Of a stretch of DNA of 50,233 nt, positions 1 to 7,568 are shown piece by piece. Location of the stretch: assembly GCA_903927685.1 (NCBI GenBank), contig CAIYOB010001301.1, forward strand, positions 1 through 50,233, given 5' to 3'. Within the stretch, counting starts at the first letter, position 1. Every line of letters begins with the position of its first letter. The notes under the pieces were generated by a model. The model was not told the origin of the DNA and searched no databases. It was given only the letters and a program-made list of their open reading frames with translations. The DNA comes from an uncultured Planctomycetaceae bacterium (GTDB taxonomy: Bacteria > Planctomycetota > Planctomycetia > Pirellulales > Pirellulaceae). A program made the translations under genes and the position numbers.

Positions 1-33
1 CGTGGCTCGACCCCAGCCACCCAACCCCAATTC
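1..33. repeat. Dispersed repeat copy (GGGTGCCTGGGGTCGAG family), inverted
   Basis: The first 33 bases are the reverse complement, with about two mismatches, of positions 21262-21294. They contain CTCGACCCCAG followed by CACCCAACCCCAATTC. Related pieces occur near 11436-11461 and 33219-33246. This marks an intergenic dispersed repeat family; its mobility mechanism is not visible. Confidence 0.6.
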
Positions 34-318
34 TTGGCTTGGACAACGCACTAGTAAGACGGCAGCCAACGTCGTAGACTGTGGGGCCAGGGTGGGGCGC
101 AACAAACTCTGTCGGAATTCCTGCTTCATGGGCGCGACGATCTGGCCAGGAAAGGTCTTGTTGCCCCCCGCCACACCATCCGCCGCGGTTTCCTTGGGGA
201 CGCCGACCGAACCATCCGACTACGGAAACAGCCATGAAGACTGTCCGCGACGCCTGCACGCTCCAACCCGGCCTCCTGCCTGCTCACTTGGGGGGCGTTC
301 CATATCGTCGGTGGCTCG
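34..318. other. Stretch without a convincing gene upstream of the helicase remnant
   Basis: Short open frames cross this stretch but none has a plausible protein composition. The frame of the downstream helicase is closed by stops at about positions 52 and 235. No N-terminal helicase sequence (Walker A or DEAH box) is found in any frame, so the upstream half of that gene has been lost rather than merely frameshifted within this window. Confidence 0.5.
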
Positions 319-1101
319 GTGGAAGAGCGGGAGAAACTGGCACGGGATCAAAGAGAACTTGTTCGCCGGGTGCAGGACGAAGTCGATCAGCTGAACGTTG
401 AGACCGATGGCTGCGGTTGGCGCGGCCGTGCCTATCTTTACGGGACGTGGCTGGAACACGGATGCATCATCTTCAGCCAGTACTACGACACCGCGTATTG
501 GGTCGGCGCTGAGCTGGCCAAGGCGCTCCTCGACGAGCCGGTCGCCGTCTATGCCGGCCTTGGAAAAAGCGGCCTGTTTCGCGGAGGCGATTTTGCGGCG
601 GTCGAACGCGAGGACATCAAGACCGCGGTAAAGCGACGCGAGATCCGGCTGGTGGTCGCCACTGACGCGGCCTGCGAGGGGCTGAACCTGCAGACCCTGG
701 GGACTTTGATCAATGTTGACTTGCCCTGGAATCCCTCCCGGCTGGAGCAGCGTCTGGGGCGCATCAAGCGGTTCGGTCAGGCCCGGCACACGGTCGACAT
801 GCTGAATCTGGTCTACCACGACACGCAGGACGAGAAGGTTTACCGGGTGCTTTCGCGCCGCCTGAAGGACAAGTTCGACATCTTCGGCGGCTTGCCCGAC
901 ACGATCGAGGATGACTGGATCGAGAGCGTCGAAAAGCTGGAGGAGATGATGGACCAGTACATCCATTCCCGGCAGAAAGCCCGGGACGTGTTCGAGCTGC
1001 GATACAAGGAAACCATCGACCCGGACAGGAACCGTTGGGAACTTTGCTCGCGAGTGCTAGCGAGAAAGGACGTCATCGAGAAGCTGTCGGAATCGTGGTG
1101 A
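319..1101 (+). pseudogene. SNF2-type helicase, C-terminal remnant
   Basis: The 260-residue frame covers only the second RecA-like lobe of a superfamily 2 helicase. Motif IV is seen around GCIIFSQYYDTA, motif V around VATDAACEGLNLQTL, and motif VI as RLEQRLGRIKRFGQ with its arginine finger. A helical C-terminal tail (LPDTIEDDWIESVEKLEEMM) follows. The first lobe with Walker A and DEAH boxes is absent and the frame is closed upstream, so ATP hydrolysis is not expected. The GTG at 319 is simply the first possible start and has no convincing ribosome site. The tail resembles large SNF2 helicases found in phage-defence loci, some carrying phospholipase D-like domains; that link is from memory and uncertain. 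It is probably a gene left broken by a deletion or insertion. Confidence 0.75.
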
Positions 1102-1114
1102 AAACGGTGTAACC

Positions 1115-1146
1115 ATCCCACGGGCAAGCCGTGGGCATTCGGGTGC
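1115..1146. repeat. Hairpin repeat, copy 1 (CCCACGG-GCAAG-CCGTGGG)
   Basis: This 32-base unit contains a perfect 7-bp stem, CCCACGG/CCGTGGG, around a GCAAG loop, followed by GCATTCGGGTGC. An almost identical unit lies 69 bases downstream in the same orientation. Both sit between the helicase remnant and a Y1 transposase gene, the arrangement expected of REP-like elements near a RAYT-type transposase. Confidence 0.75.
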
Positions 1147-1183
1147 TGGCCGGGCGACCGCGGGGGTAGCGGCGAGCGTAATA

Positions 1184-1215
1184 ATCCCACGGGCAAGCCG
1201 TGGGCATTTGGGTGC
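1184..1215. repeat. Hairpin repeat, copy 2
   Basis: This second copy matches the first at 31 of 32 positions, with C changed to T in the GCATT(C/T)GGG part. It has the same 7-bp stem and GCAAG loop. It lies about 160 bases upstream of the transposase start codon. Confidence 0.75.
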
Positions 1216-1376
1216 GGGGCGGGCGGCGGGGTGGTGAATGTTGAGTCAAGTAGAATGTCGTTTTCCGCCTCCCCTTCTCCGCCCCCGCTCGATCGTTGGC
1301 CTCCCCGCTACAGTTCCGGCTCGCACTCCATTATCCTGGAAGCCTTGAAACGCCTCCTGCGATTGGAGTCGAGCCC

Positions 1377-2384
1377 ATGCTCATCCAACCTGATCAACGC
1401 GACGAGCTGACGTTCGCCTGGTGCTATCGGGTGTATTATCGGTGGCGAACGCATCGGGCCGCTCCTCAGCCGGCGTTGGCCAAACTCGACGGTGCAACAC
1501 TGGGCGCTCTGCTGCAGGATTACGACGTGCACGTCCTGGAAGCTACCGCCAGCGAAGCGGACGTGAAGCTGTTGGCGAGTCTGCTGCCGACCGAAACGGT
1601 GGCGGCTGGCGTCAGCAAAGCCAAGGGCCGCGTCAGCAAATGGCTGCGCGAGCAACTCCATCTCCAAAATCCCCGGAAACTTCTCAGCCGAGGCTACTTC
1701 GCCAGCACGGCCGGGCAATCCACCGCCGAGGCGGTCCAACGATACCTGGAGCAGCAGGGCGAGCACCACGGCTATGCGTCCCGCGTGCATCCACCGGTGT
1801 TCGTCCAGCGTTACCCAATCACAGCGGCCGACGAAGAACGGCTGAGTGCCGAGCGCGCCGTGACGAACCTGCAGCTGCATATCGTGCTGGCGACTTGGCG
1901 GCGAAAAGGCGTCTTCGGCGGTGCGGAAGGCTCAGCCACCGCCGCACGTTGGCGGCAGATGCAGGACGAACTGACGATGGCCCTGGAAAAGGTCTCGTTC
2001 GTACCGGATCACGTGCACTTGGCGGTGCGGATCCATCCGAGCGTCTCGCCAGCACAGATGGTGATCGCGCTGATGAACGCAGCGCAGGAACTGTTGTGGA
2101 GCGATTTTCCGGACTCAGTGATTCGTGGGGGTGTTCCACGGCTCTGGCAGCCCAGCGCCTACATCGGCGCGTTCGGGGATTTGGAATCGGCCAAGATCGC
2201 GGCCTACGTCCGCCAATGGGAAGAGCAGGCTGTGATGATTAGGGAAAGGCGGAAGGATTCACACAGCGCGGCGGGGTGGCGGCTCACTTCGGCCGCGACG
2301 AGTGGTTGTAGTCGAGCTGCAGGCGTGTCCCTGTCCTTGGGCCTCTGGCACGCTCATCGTCCGTCCGGCTCCATCGTCCCCTGA
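1377..2384 (+). CDS. Y1 (HUH) transposase with two tandem Y1 domains
   Basis: The product should be a single-strand-specific tyrosine transposase of the IS200/RAYT type, about 335 residues against roughly 130-220 for usual family members. The extra length is a second Y1 domain. The C-terminal domain (about 160-290) has the HUH motif DHVHL (H212, H214) and the tyrosine helix AAYVRQWEEQ (Y277). The N-terminal domain (about 10-130) has the same order of elements: SKAKGRVSKWL, RGYFASTAGQ and the tyrosine helix QRYLEQQGEH (Y123). Its HUH position, however, reads DVK (62-64), so both metal-binding histidines are gone. The ATG at 1377 is chosen because GGAG lies 8 bases upstream; an earlier in-frame TTG at 1296 has no such support. 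Twin hairpin repeats upstream may be its substrates. No left or right transposon ends were identified. Confidence 0.8.
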   Translation: MLIQPDQRDELTFAWCYRVYYRWRTHRAAPQPALAKLDGATLGALLQDYDVHVLEATASEADVKLLASLLPTETVAAGVSKAKGRVSKWLREQLHLQNPRKLLSRGYFASTAGQSTAEAVQRYLEQQGEHHGYASRVHPPVFVQRYPITAADEERLSAERAVTNLQLHIVLATWRRKGVFGGAEGSATAARWRQMQDELTMALEKVSFVPDHVHLAVRIHPSVSPAQMVIALMNAAQELLWSDFPDSVIRGGVPRLWQPSAYIGAFGDLESAKIAAYVRQWEEQAVMIRERRKDSHSAAGWRLTSAATSGCSRAAGVSLSLGLWHAHRPSGSIVP

Positions 2385-2471
2385 TCTGCACTGGTATTCG
2401 TAAACGATGGTGAAGCGAAAGATAGATGGCCCCTTCCGCCCCCGCCTGTTCCCATGCGGTTCGTCCATTTT

Positions 2472-2915
2472 TCAGCCGGTCAACAGCCGGACAGACAGCC
2501 CTGTGAAGCTCGCAAAGTCCGCGTCAAAGGTGACGAGTTCCAGCCCAAGACACTTGGCGAATGCGGCCAGAAACGCATCGCTCCACAGCTTCTGCGCCGG
2601 CTGAGGGGTCTGGGTGAGCGATTTGAAGACCGCGGTCAGCCCCGGCGGCTCGTCCAGGTATACGACTCGGGGATCTCGCGCCAGCGACTCGTACACGCGC
2701 CAGGCTTGCTCTTGCGTCTGAACGTTCGCTGGTCCCATGATTTTCCCGTTCGTCAGATGCCGCAGGAGAGCCAATTGCGTAAGCCGGCAGAATGCGCAGC
2801 TTCCGTCGGCTTGCACCGCAAACCAGTTGAGGGCCGGAGCGTGGTGCCTGTGTGCATCGACCGCCAACGCCAGCCAGACGTTGGCATCGACCAGACTATT
2901 CCCAGAGGCTGGCAT
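2472..2915 (-). CDS. PIN-domain ribonuclease toxin (VapC-like)
   Basis: This 147-residue protein is a PIN-domain endoribonuclease of the VapC type, which cleaves RNA when not bound by its antitoxin. D10 lies in LVDANVW at the N-terminus, D113 in WSDAFLAAFA, and D131/D133 in VTFDADF; together these form the acidic metal site. The segment CRLTQLALLRHL (about 43-53) is typical of one VapC subgroup. Length and motif order are complete, so it looks intact. It overlaps the 3' end of the upstream antitoxin gene by about 20 bases, the usual translationally coupled arrangement. The RNA target cannot be told from sequence. Confidence 0.85.
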   Translation of the reverse strand: MPASGNSLVDANVWLALAVDAHRHHAPALNWFAVQADGSCAFCRLTQLALLRHLTNGKIMGPANVQTQEQAWRVYESLARDPRVVYLDEPPGLTAVFKSLTQTPQPAQKLWSDAFLAAFAKCLGLELVTFDADFASFTGLSVRLLTG

Positions 2916-3117
2916 CGAGATCCTCAGCGGTCGGATTAATTACTGTGCCCGGCGCGCAGCGAACCAGTGGCAACTGCACGGGAGTCTTCGCCGCAATCGG
3001 GCTTTCCTCCGACCGGATGATCGTTAACAGCCCAGCGCCTGTCTCTGGTAGCAGATGGGGCTCCTTGGCCGTCAACGTGCCGTGATCGATCTGGACTTCC
3101 ATCGTGATCGGGCTCAT
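2896..3117 (-). CDS. Antitoxin partner of the VapC-like toxin
   Basis: A 73-residue protein begins MSPITMEVQIDHGTLTAKEP and ends in the acidic tail NPTAEDLDASLWE. It sits directly upstream of the PIN toxin on the same strand and overlaps it. The beta-rich N-terminus and the segment VQLPLVRCAPGT resemble small antitoxins paired with this VapC subgroup; this is recalled similarity, not a search. The start at 3117 follows GGGAGGG at a short distance on the minus strand. A longer frame from 3144 lacks such a site. It should neutralise the toxin and probably autoregulate the pair. Confidence 0.7.
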   Translation of the reverse strand: MSPITMEVQIDHGTLTAKEPHLLPETGAGLLTIIRSEESPIAAKTPVQLPLVRCAPGTVINPTAEDLDASLWE

Positions 3118-3137
3118 TCTTTTCCCTCCCCGTCCCT

Positions 3138-3452
3138 TCAACATAACCCGCTCTCACGCGGCTCGCAAGCCGCCAGCCCGTTGCCAGCCCGTTGGTGAAC
3201 GTGGACGCGACGACGGAGAGTCAGGTTGGTACGGTGGACGCGACTTCCCCGGACCAGCCCGGACGCCCGGATCGAATCCAGGAACTTGGCGACGGTGCCG
3301 TGGTACAGCAGCTCGGGAGGCTGGATCGGTTGGAGCCCGAGATCAACCTCGATGAAATGCCCCTGGTTGGCCCGGCTTGGCTCGCCGTCGGCACTGATAG
3401 CAAACCGCTGCTTGTCGTTCCCAAATTCGGGCTGGGGCTCAGTGCCCCTCAC
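3138..3452 (-). pseudogene. KptA/Tpt1 RNA 2'-phosphotransferase remnant
   Basis: About 104 residues match the middle of KptA, an enzyme that transfers an internal RNA 2'-phosphate to NAD. Visible family blocks are [20 protein letters not shown] and [20 protein letters not shown]. The N-terminal third is missing, because the frame begins inside the 3' end of the ribokinase gene. After GLVRGSRVH the conserved HVHLS block is disrupted by a short imperfect duplication (SRVH followed by RRVHVH), and the rest is non-homologous. RANQGHS has become RANQGHF. The fragment is therefore probably non-functional. It lies between ribokinase and the toxin-antitoxin pair on the same strand. Confidence 0.7.
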
Positions 3453-4383
3453 GCAGGATCTCGGCCAGTTCCGCGCGGTCGGGAAAGGACGTTTGCGTAC
3501 CCGACTTGAGGACGGAGCGGGTGGCGACAGCTCCCGCTCGACGCGCGGCTTCGGTCAGCGTCAGGCCGGCGGCCAGGAAATAGGCCAGACTGCCCACGTA
3601 GGCGTCGCCGGCGCCCGTCGTGTCCACGGCCCGCACCTGCTGGCCGGGCACGTGCTCGGCCAACTGCGAGGTCACGACCAGGCTGCCGCGCCCACCGAGC
3701 GTGAGGATCACCGTGCCCGCACCGCGCCGCAGCAGCTCACGCGCGGCCGTCTCGCACTCGGCCAACGAAGTCACCGGCAAGCCGGTGAGCAGTTCGGTCT
3801 CGCTCTCGTTCGGGCAGAGAATGTCGGACAGGGCGTAGATCTCCGCGGGCAGTTCGGGCCGGGCCGGAGCCGGGTTGAAGATCGTGCGCACGCCGGCCTG
3901 CCGCGCCAGACGCAAGGCGGCCAGGCTGACGTCCAGCGGCATCTCCAACTGGCAGACCAGGACGTCCGACGCGGCGATCTCCGCCTGCGCCGCTTCGACC
4001 TCGGCCGGTGTCAACAAGTCGTTGGCCCCCGTGACGATGATGATGGAATTCCGGCCCTCGGCATCCACGGCAATTGGGGCGACCCCGGAAAACGCTTGCT
4101 CGGTGACGTGAACATGCCGCGTGGCGATCCCGAACTGCTCGAAGTTCTTCAGCGTATTCTCACCGAACACGTCACGGCCGACCTTGGAGATCATGGTCAC
4201 GGCGGCGCCCAGCTTGGCAGCCATGACGGCCTGGTTGGCCCCCTTGCCGCCGAATCCCATCTGGAAGCGAGTGCCGTGCAGCGTTTCCCCCAGAGCCGGC
4301 ATGCGCGGCACGTAGCTGATGAGATCAATGTTGCAGGCGCCGACCACCGCGATCGCCGGCACGCGAGAAGACGCAGGGGACAT
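3439..4383 (-). CDS. rbsK: Ribokinase / PfkB-family sugar kinase
   Basis: The 314-residue cytoplasmic kinase phosphorylates ribose or a similar sugar at the expense of ATP. The N-terminal sugar-binding signature is [18 protein letters not shown]. The C-terminal PfkB signature is [18 protein letters not shown], whose GAGD aspartate is the catalytic base. [10 protein letters not shown] and [10 protein letters not shown] are typical ribokinase blocks. The start at 4383 is set by AAGGAG six bases upstream; an earlier start at 4455 adds a poor N-terminus. No rbs transporter lies next to it. Ribose is the likely substrate, but another PfkB sugar is possible. Confidence 0.85.
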   Translation of the reverse strand: MSPASSRVPAIAVVGACNIDLISYVPRMPALGETLHGTRFQMGFGGKGANQAVMAAKLGAAVTMISKVGRDVFGENTLKNFEQFGIATRHVHVTEQAFSGVAPIAVDAEGRNSIIIVTGANDLLTPAEVEAAQAEIAASDVLVCQLEMPLDVSLAALRLARQAGVRTIFNPAPARPELPAEIYALSDILCPNESETELLTGLPVTSLAECETAARELLRRGAGTVILTLGGRGSLVVTSQLAEHVPGQQVRAVDTTGAGDAYVGSLAYFLAAGLTLTEAARRAGAVATRSVLKSGTQTSFPDRAELAEILREGH

Positions 4384-4498
4384 GCCGTTCTCCTTGGTCT
4401 GGAGGTCTGGATGCGGGAGCAGGTCTGAGTGTTCCCGGGGCGTTGCTTCCTCCACGCTGTTCCAGCCGGTTCAAGTCCGAGCGTGGGCCGGCAGGCGG

Positions 4499-4759
4499 TC
4501 ACGCCTTGTCCATCAGCTTCTTGATCAGGGTCGCCACCAGCTCGGGTCGGTTCTGGGCGACCAGGTGGTCGATCGTCTCCGGTGCGACGCCCAGTTTCTG
4601 CAGGTGGATCACCACGTTTTTCCAGTGTTTCTCGCGGGCCTTCCCTTCGCTCAGGTACAGCTCTGTGACCAGCTCCTGGACTCGTTGCATGGCGATGGAT
4701 TCGCGATTGTCGTAGAAATTCTTGATCGCTCGCTCTTGATACCTGGTACGCTCCGCCAT
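4499..4759 (-). CDS. Small conserved protein of unknown function
   Basis: An 86-residue, highly charged protein begins MAERTRYQERAIKNFYDN. It is predicted mostly helical, with regular heptad-like spacing through IAMQRVQELVTELYLSEGKA and a lysine-rich end. The start at 4759 has an AGGAGA site about ten bases upstream, and the longer frame to 4861 runs into low-quality sequence. It has no signal peptide, cysteines or membrane segment. It looks like a small conserved protein seen in planctomycetes, but its function is not recognised. It lies downstream of the DUF1598 gene on the same strand. Confidence 0.7.
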   Translation of the reverse strand: MAERTRYQERAIKNFYDNRESIAMQRVQELVTELYLSEGKAREKHWKNVVIHLQKLGVAPETIDHLVAQNRPELVATLIKKLMDKA

Positions 4760-4841
4760 CGCGCGACGTCTCCTCTTGGGAATTCCGGACAAGATACTGA
4801 TCGGACAGCCGCGGGGCGAAACTTCACCAGGGCCGGCCAGT

Positions 4842-6635
4842 TCAATCCCACCACCAGGCATCTTCGGGCAAGTCGCCGGGCTTGCTGGTCGTGTGTCCCG
4901 CCTGCAGGTCCCCGTAGTCGTCGATCGTCATGACTGGCTTCTGGAGGTACTTTCCGGCAGCCGCCGAGACGCCGCCGCTGACCCCCGCGACGATGTGCTT
5001 CTGGCCGACCACGCGGTGGTTGATCACCGTCTCGACCTCGACCGGGGCCGGGATCCGCGGGACCTGGTAGCGTGAGTCCTGGCTGAAGTGGAGCGCCGGC
5101 CAGTCGATCCGCTGGGGGAGATCCTCGGCGACGATCAGGCCCGCGACCAGGGCCAGATCGAACACGTTCCGCAAGTCCGCATAGATCGGGTACTTGGCCG
5201 CCAGCTGGTCAAAGTGTTTCGTGAAGCTGTGCGCGAACTGCTCGTTCAGCTCATCGGCGGTCCCCGTATGGATGCGGTCGCCTCGCAAGGTCAGCATCTC
5301 GTTCTCGCTGAGCACCTGGACGCCCGGGCCGCGCAACTCGAAGGCATCGCGGGTGGACGTCGCGCGCAGGGCCTGGTAGTTCATGGTGAACCACCACCGC
5401 AGGACACTCATCGGCGGCGGAGCCCCGTCCTCCGGCGTGGGCACGGAATTCAGATAGCTGGTGACGCCTAGCACGCCGTCTTCCAGGCCCATGCCGACCA
5501 GCTTCATACGGTAGTCGGCCTCGACGATCACCCGCGCTACGCGAGTCTGCGGATCGACGCCGTCGACGGTGATGTCCTGCCGCCCCAACAGACTGCGAAT
5601 CTTGCTCAGCCAGGCGTCGCGCTGCCCGGGTTTCAGCGGCGACTTGGCGGACTCGTTCAGGTACGCCTGCGTCGCCGCCAGGTTTTCGCGGCGGGGCGTG
5701 ATCGAACAGCCGAACTGGCCGCCCTGCTGCGCATTTCGCAGGACCACGACAAAGTCGTCCAGTTGCAGCACGGGTTCGCCCGAGTCCGTGTTCCGGCAGC
5801 GACCCTCCTCGTCGGTCGCCCACGCCCCCGCGGGGCCGGCGATGACGATGTCCCGCGACTCGGGATACAGGAAGACGTACTTGACCCTGTGCAATCCAGC
5901 GAAATTCTTCATCTCGTCGGCCGGCGCCAGCCCCTGAGCCGCCCGAAACTGAGCTTGCTTCTCCAGGCGGGTGAGCGAGACCTTGCGCAAGTCGCTGGCC
6001 CGCAGGACGTCGCGGTTGTCGCCGACCGCTGAGGCCTGCTGGCGCACGGCCTCCAGATCCGTGGCCGGCGGGCCGGTGCGGATGCGGCACAGCAGTCCGC
6101 CGGTGTCCACGTACACGCCCGTGGGAAACGAGTCAATCGCCCCAGGCCCCCCGACCGTGTCCCACGTCTGCGGTGCAATGGTCGACGTGATCAACTCGAT
6201 CAGCGTGTCGAAGTCCGCCATCGTCCCCCCGCCTGCGGCACCCGTTTCTGGCAGGCCACCGGTGGCCGAACCGGCCAGCCGATCCAGGGCATACGTGCGG
6301 ACGCGATCGTCGCGAACCGCATGCAGCGTGCGGAAGGCGGCGGCGCGGGCACCGGACCGGGCTTGAGCCTGGGCGATCTCGGCCAGCAGCGGGTCGCGCT
6401 CGGCCGCTTGCGGGATCGCGTTGGCCAAGGCGAGGGCCGGCGCGAATTCGCCCGCGCGCAAATGGCCGCGAATGCGTGCCGAGGCATCCCCCGGGTCCTG
6501 CCCCGGGGCCGCCGAAACGCTCAGAGCCAGAGTGAAGCAGGCCGCCCAGAACGCAAGCCGACCGCGCCGGATGCGCGCGGCGCGTGGTAAGGATGTCCCG
6601 GCAAGCCCGTCACAGCGCCATCTCGAAATCGTCAT
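4842..6635 (-). CDS. Secreted DUF1598-like planctomycete protein
   Basis: This 597-residue protein has an N-terminal signal peptide whose hydrophobic core is LAFWAACFTLALSVSAAPGQ. A helical, repeat-like segment follows (about 50-120). The body (about 230-590) resembles DUF1598, a domain common in planctomycetes, with blocks such as GQFGCSITPRRENLA, VLRWWFTMNYQALRA and VAGVSGGVSAAAGKYLQ. The start at 6635 has GGGAG about nine bases upstream. It is probably exported, but its role is unknown. The gene stands alone between mobA and the small conserved gene. Confidence 0.8.
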   Translation of the reverse strand: MTISRWRCDGLAGTSLPRAARIRRGRLAFWAACFTLALSVSAAPGQDPGDASARIRGHLRAGEFAPALALANAIPQAAERDPLLAEIAQAQARSGARAAAFRTLHAVRDDRVRTYALDRLAGSATGGLPETGAAGGGTMADFDTLIELITSTIAPQTWDTVGGPGAIDSFPTGVYVDTGGLLCRIRTGPPATDLEAVRQQASAVGDNRDVLRASDLRKVSLTRLEKQAQFRAAQGLAPADEMKNFAGLHRVKYVFLYPESRDIVIAGPAGAWATDEEGRCRNTDSGEPVLQLDDFVVVLRNAQQGGQFGCSITPRRENLAATQAYLNESAKSPLKPGQRDAWLSKIRSLLGRQDITVDGVDPQTRVARVIVEADYRMKLVGMGLEDGVLGVTSYLNSVPTPEDGAPPPMSVLRWWFTMNYQALRATSTRDAFELRGPGVQVLSENEMLTLRGDRIHTGTADELNEQFAHSFTKHFDQLAAKYPIYADLRNVFDLALVAGLIVAEDLPQRIDWPALHFSQDSRYQVPRIPAPVEVETVINHRVVGQKHIVAGVSGGVSAAAGKYLQKPVMTIDDYGDLQAGHTTSKPGDLPEDAWWWD

Positions 6636-6688
6636 CGGTGCAACTCCCGGCCCCCGCTCCGCCCCCGATCGCTGCGGGTCGCCAGTGT

Positions 6689-7354
6689 CTAGGATGGCAT
6701 ATTCGCCGCCGCCGCGTCAAGAGTTGGCAGCGATTCGCGGACCTCGGCAGGCACCTCCCAGCCCGCCCGACGGGCGGCGGCCAGATAGTCGGCCGGCGTA
6801 TTCAGATTCGCCAGCGTCTGCAATTCGGAATCGATGGCACGCAACTCGGCGACCGGAACGCGGCACGTGCGGACCCGCTCGAACAGGAACCGCGGGCGAA
6901 GTTGATCGGCGGCCAGCAGCGCCCGGATCTCCGGCAGGACGTCGGTGCGGTAGACGGCGGCCAGCGGATGATAGAACTCGCCGTCCACCGGCACGGCGAC
7001 TTGGTGGCCGGCCAGTCGCTGGAACATCTGCAGCACGAATTCGGGGACGAGCAGCGGCACGTCGCAACTGGTCGCGTAGGCCGCTTCGACGGAACCTTCC
7101 AGCGTTTCCAGCCCAGCCCGCAACCCTTCCAGAGGCCCGCGGTTCTCGCGCCGGTCGCGGGCGACGCGAACGGGCGGCGGCAGGGGCGGCAATTCCTGCC
7201 CGACCGCGGCCACCACGACCAGCGAGTCGACCGCTTGGCCCAGTAGACGCACGACTCGCGGCAGCATCAGCTCCGGCCCAAACGGCAGATTGGCCTTGGG
7301 ACGGCCCATCCGGCTGCTCAGGCCACCGCAGAGGATGATGCCGCCGGTCTGCAC
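6689..7354 (-). CDS. mobA: MobA-like molybdenum cofactor nucleotidyltransferase
   Basis: The protein of about 221 residues is a nucleotidyltransferase of the MobA type, which adds GMP to molybdopterin in the cytoplasm. The nucleotide-binding signature GGIILCGGLSSRMGRPKANL is at the N-terminus, and the metal-binding CDVPLL motif lies in the middle, in YATSCDVPLLVPEF. Length fits MobA (about 195-220). The GTG at 7354 is preceded by GGAG at good spacing; a TTG at 7375 is the alternative. No other molybdopterin gene is adjacent, so a related sugar or cytidylyl transferase (MobA/MocA group) cannot be excluded. Confidence 0.8.
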   Translation of the reverse strand: MQTGGIILCGGLSSRMGRPKANLPFGPELMLPRVVRLLGQAVDSLVVVAAVGQELPPLPPPVRVARDRRENRGPLEGLRAGLETLEGSVEAAYATSCDVPLLVPEFVLQMFQRLAGHQVAVPVDGEFYHPLAAVYRTDVLPEIRALLAADQLRPRFLFERVRTCRVPVAELRAIDSELQTLANLNTPADYLAAARRAGWEVPAEVRESLPTLDAAAANMPS

Positions 7355-7457
7355 GTGCGTCTCCAACGGAGCCAAACCGGAACCCGCCTCCCCAATCTTT
7401 CACCGGAGAAATATACGGCGCCGCGGCGGTTTGACGGGCGGGAGCTTTCCTGGGGAC

Positions 7458-7497
7458 CTTTCACCTCTTTCGACCTCCTTGAAACCGGAGGTGAAAG
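7458..7497. repeat. 10-bp inverted repeat between mobA and the TIGR03000 gene
   Basis: CTTTCACCTC at 7458-7467 is perfectly inverted as GAGGTGAAAG at 7488-7497 around a 20-base spacer. It lies between the end of the TIGR03000 gene and the start of mobA, both on the minus strand. No T-tract follows on either strand, so a terminator is not shown; an operator or a structured leader of mobA are alternatives. Confidence 0.4.
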
Positions 7498-7568
7498 TGA
7501 ACGAGGAAGGTGTTAAGGTCCCAGCCATCCCACAGACGCCGCGATTACAGATTCCTAGTCAGCTCGGG

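Noticed and set aside
1296..1376. Longer N-terminus of the transposase from the TTG at 1296
   Set aside because: No ribosome site precedes it, and the ATG at 1377 has GGAG eight bases upstream.
1269..2446. CCCCTTC..CGCCCCCGC present on both sides of the transposase as possible transposon ends
   Set aside because: The two stretches (about 1271-1288 and 2429-2444) are short, C-rich and differ by a two-base gap, so chance similarity is more likely.
3138..3452. Intact kptA gene
   Set aside because: The length is little more than half the family norm, the front is missing and the active-site strand is disrupted.
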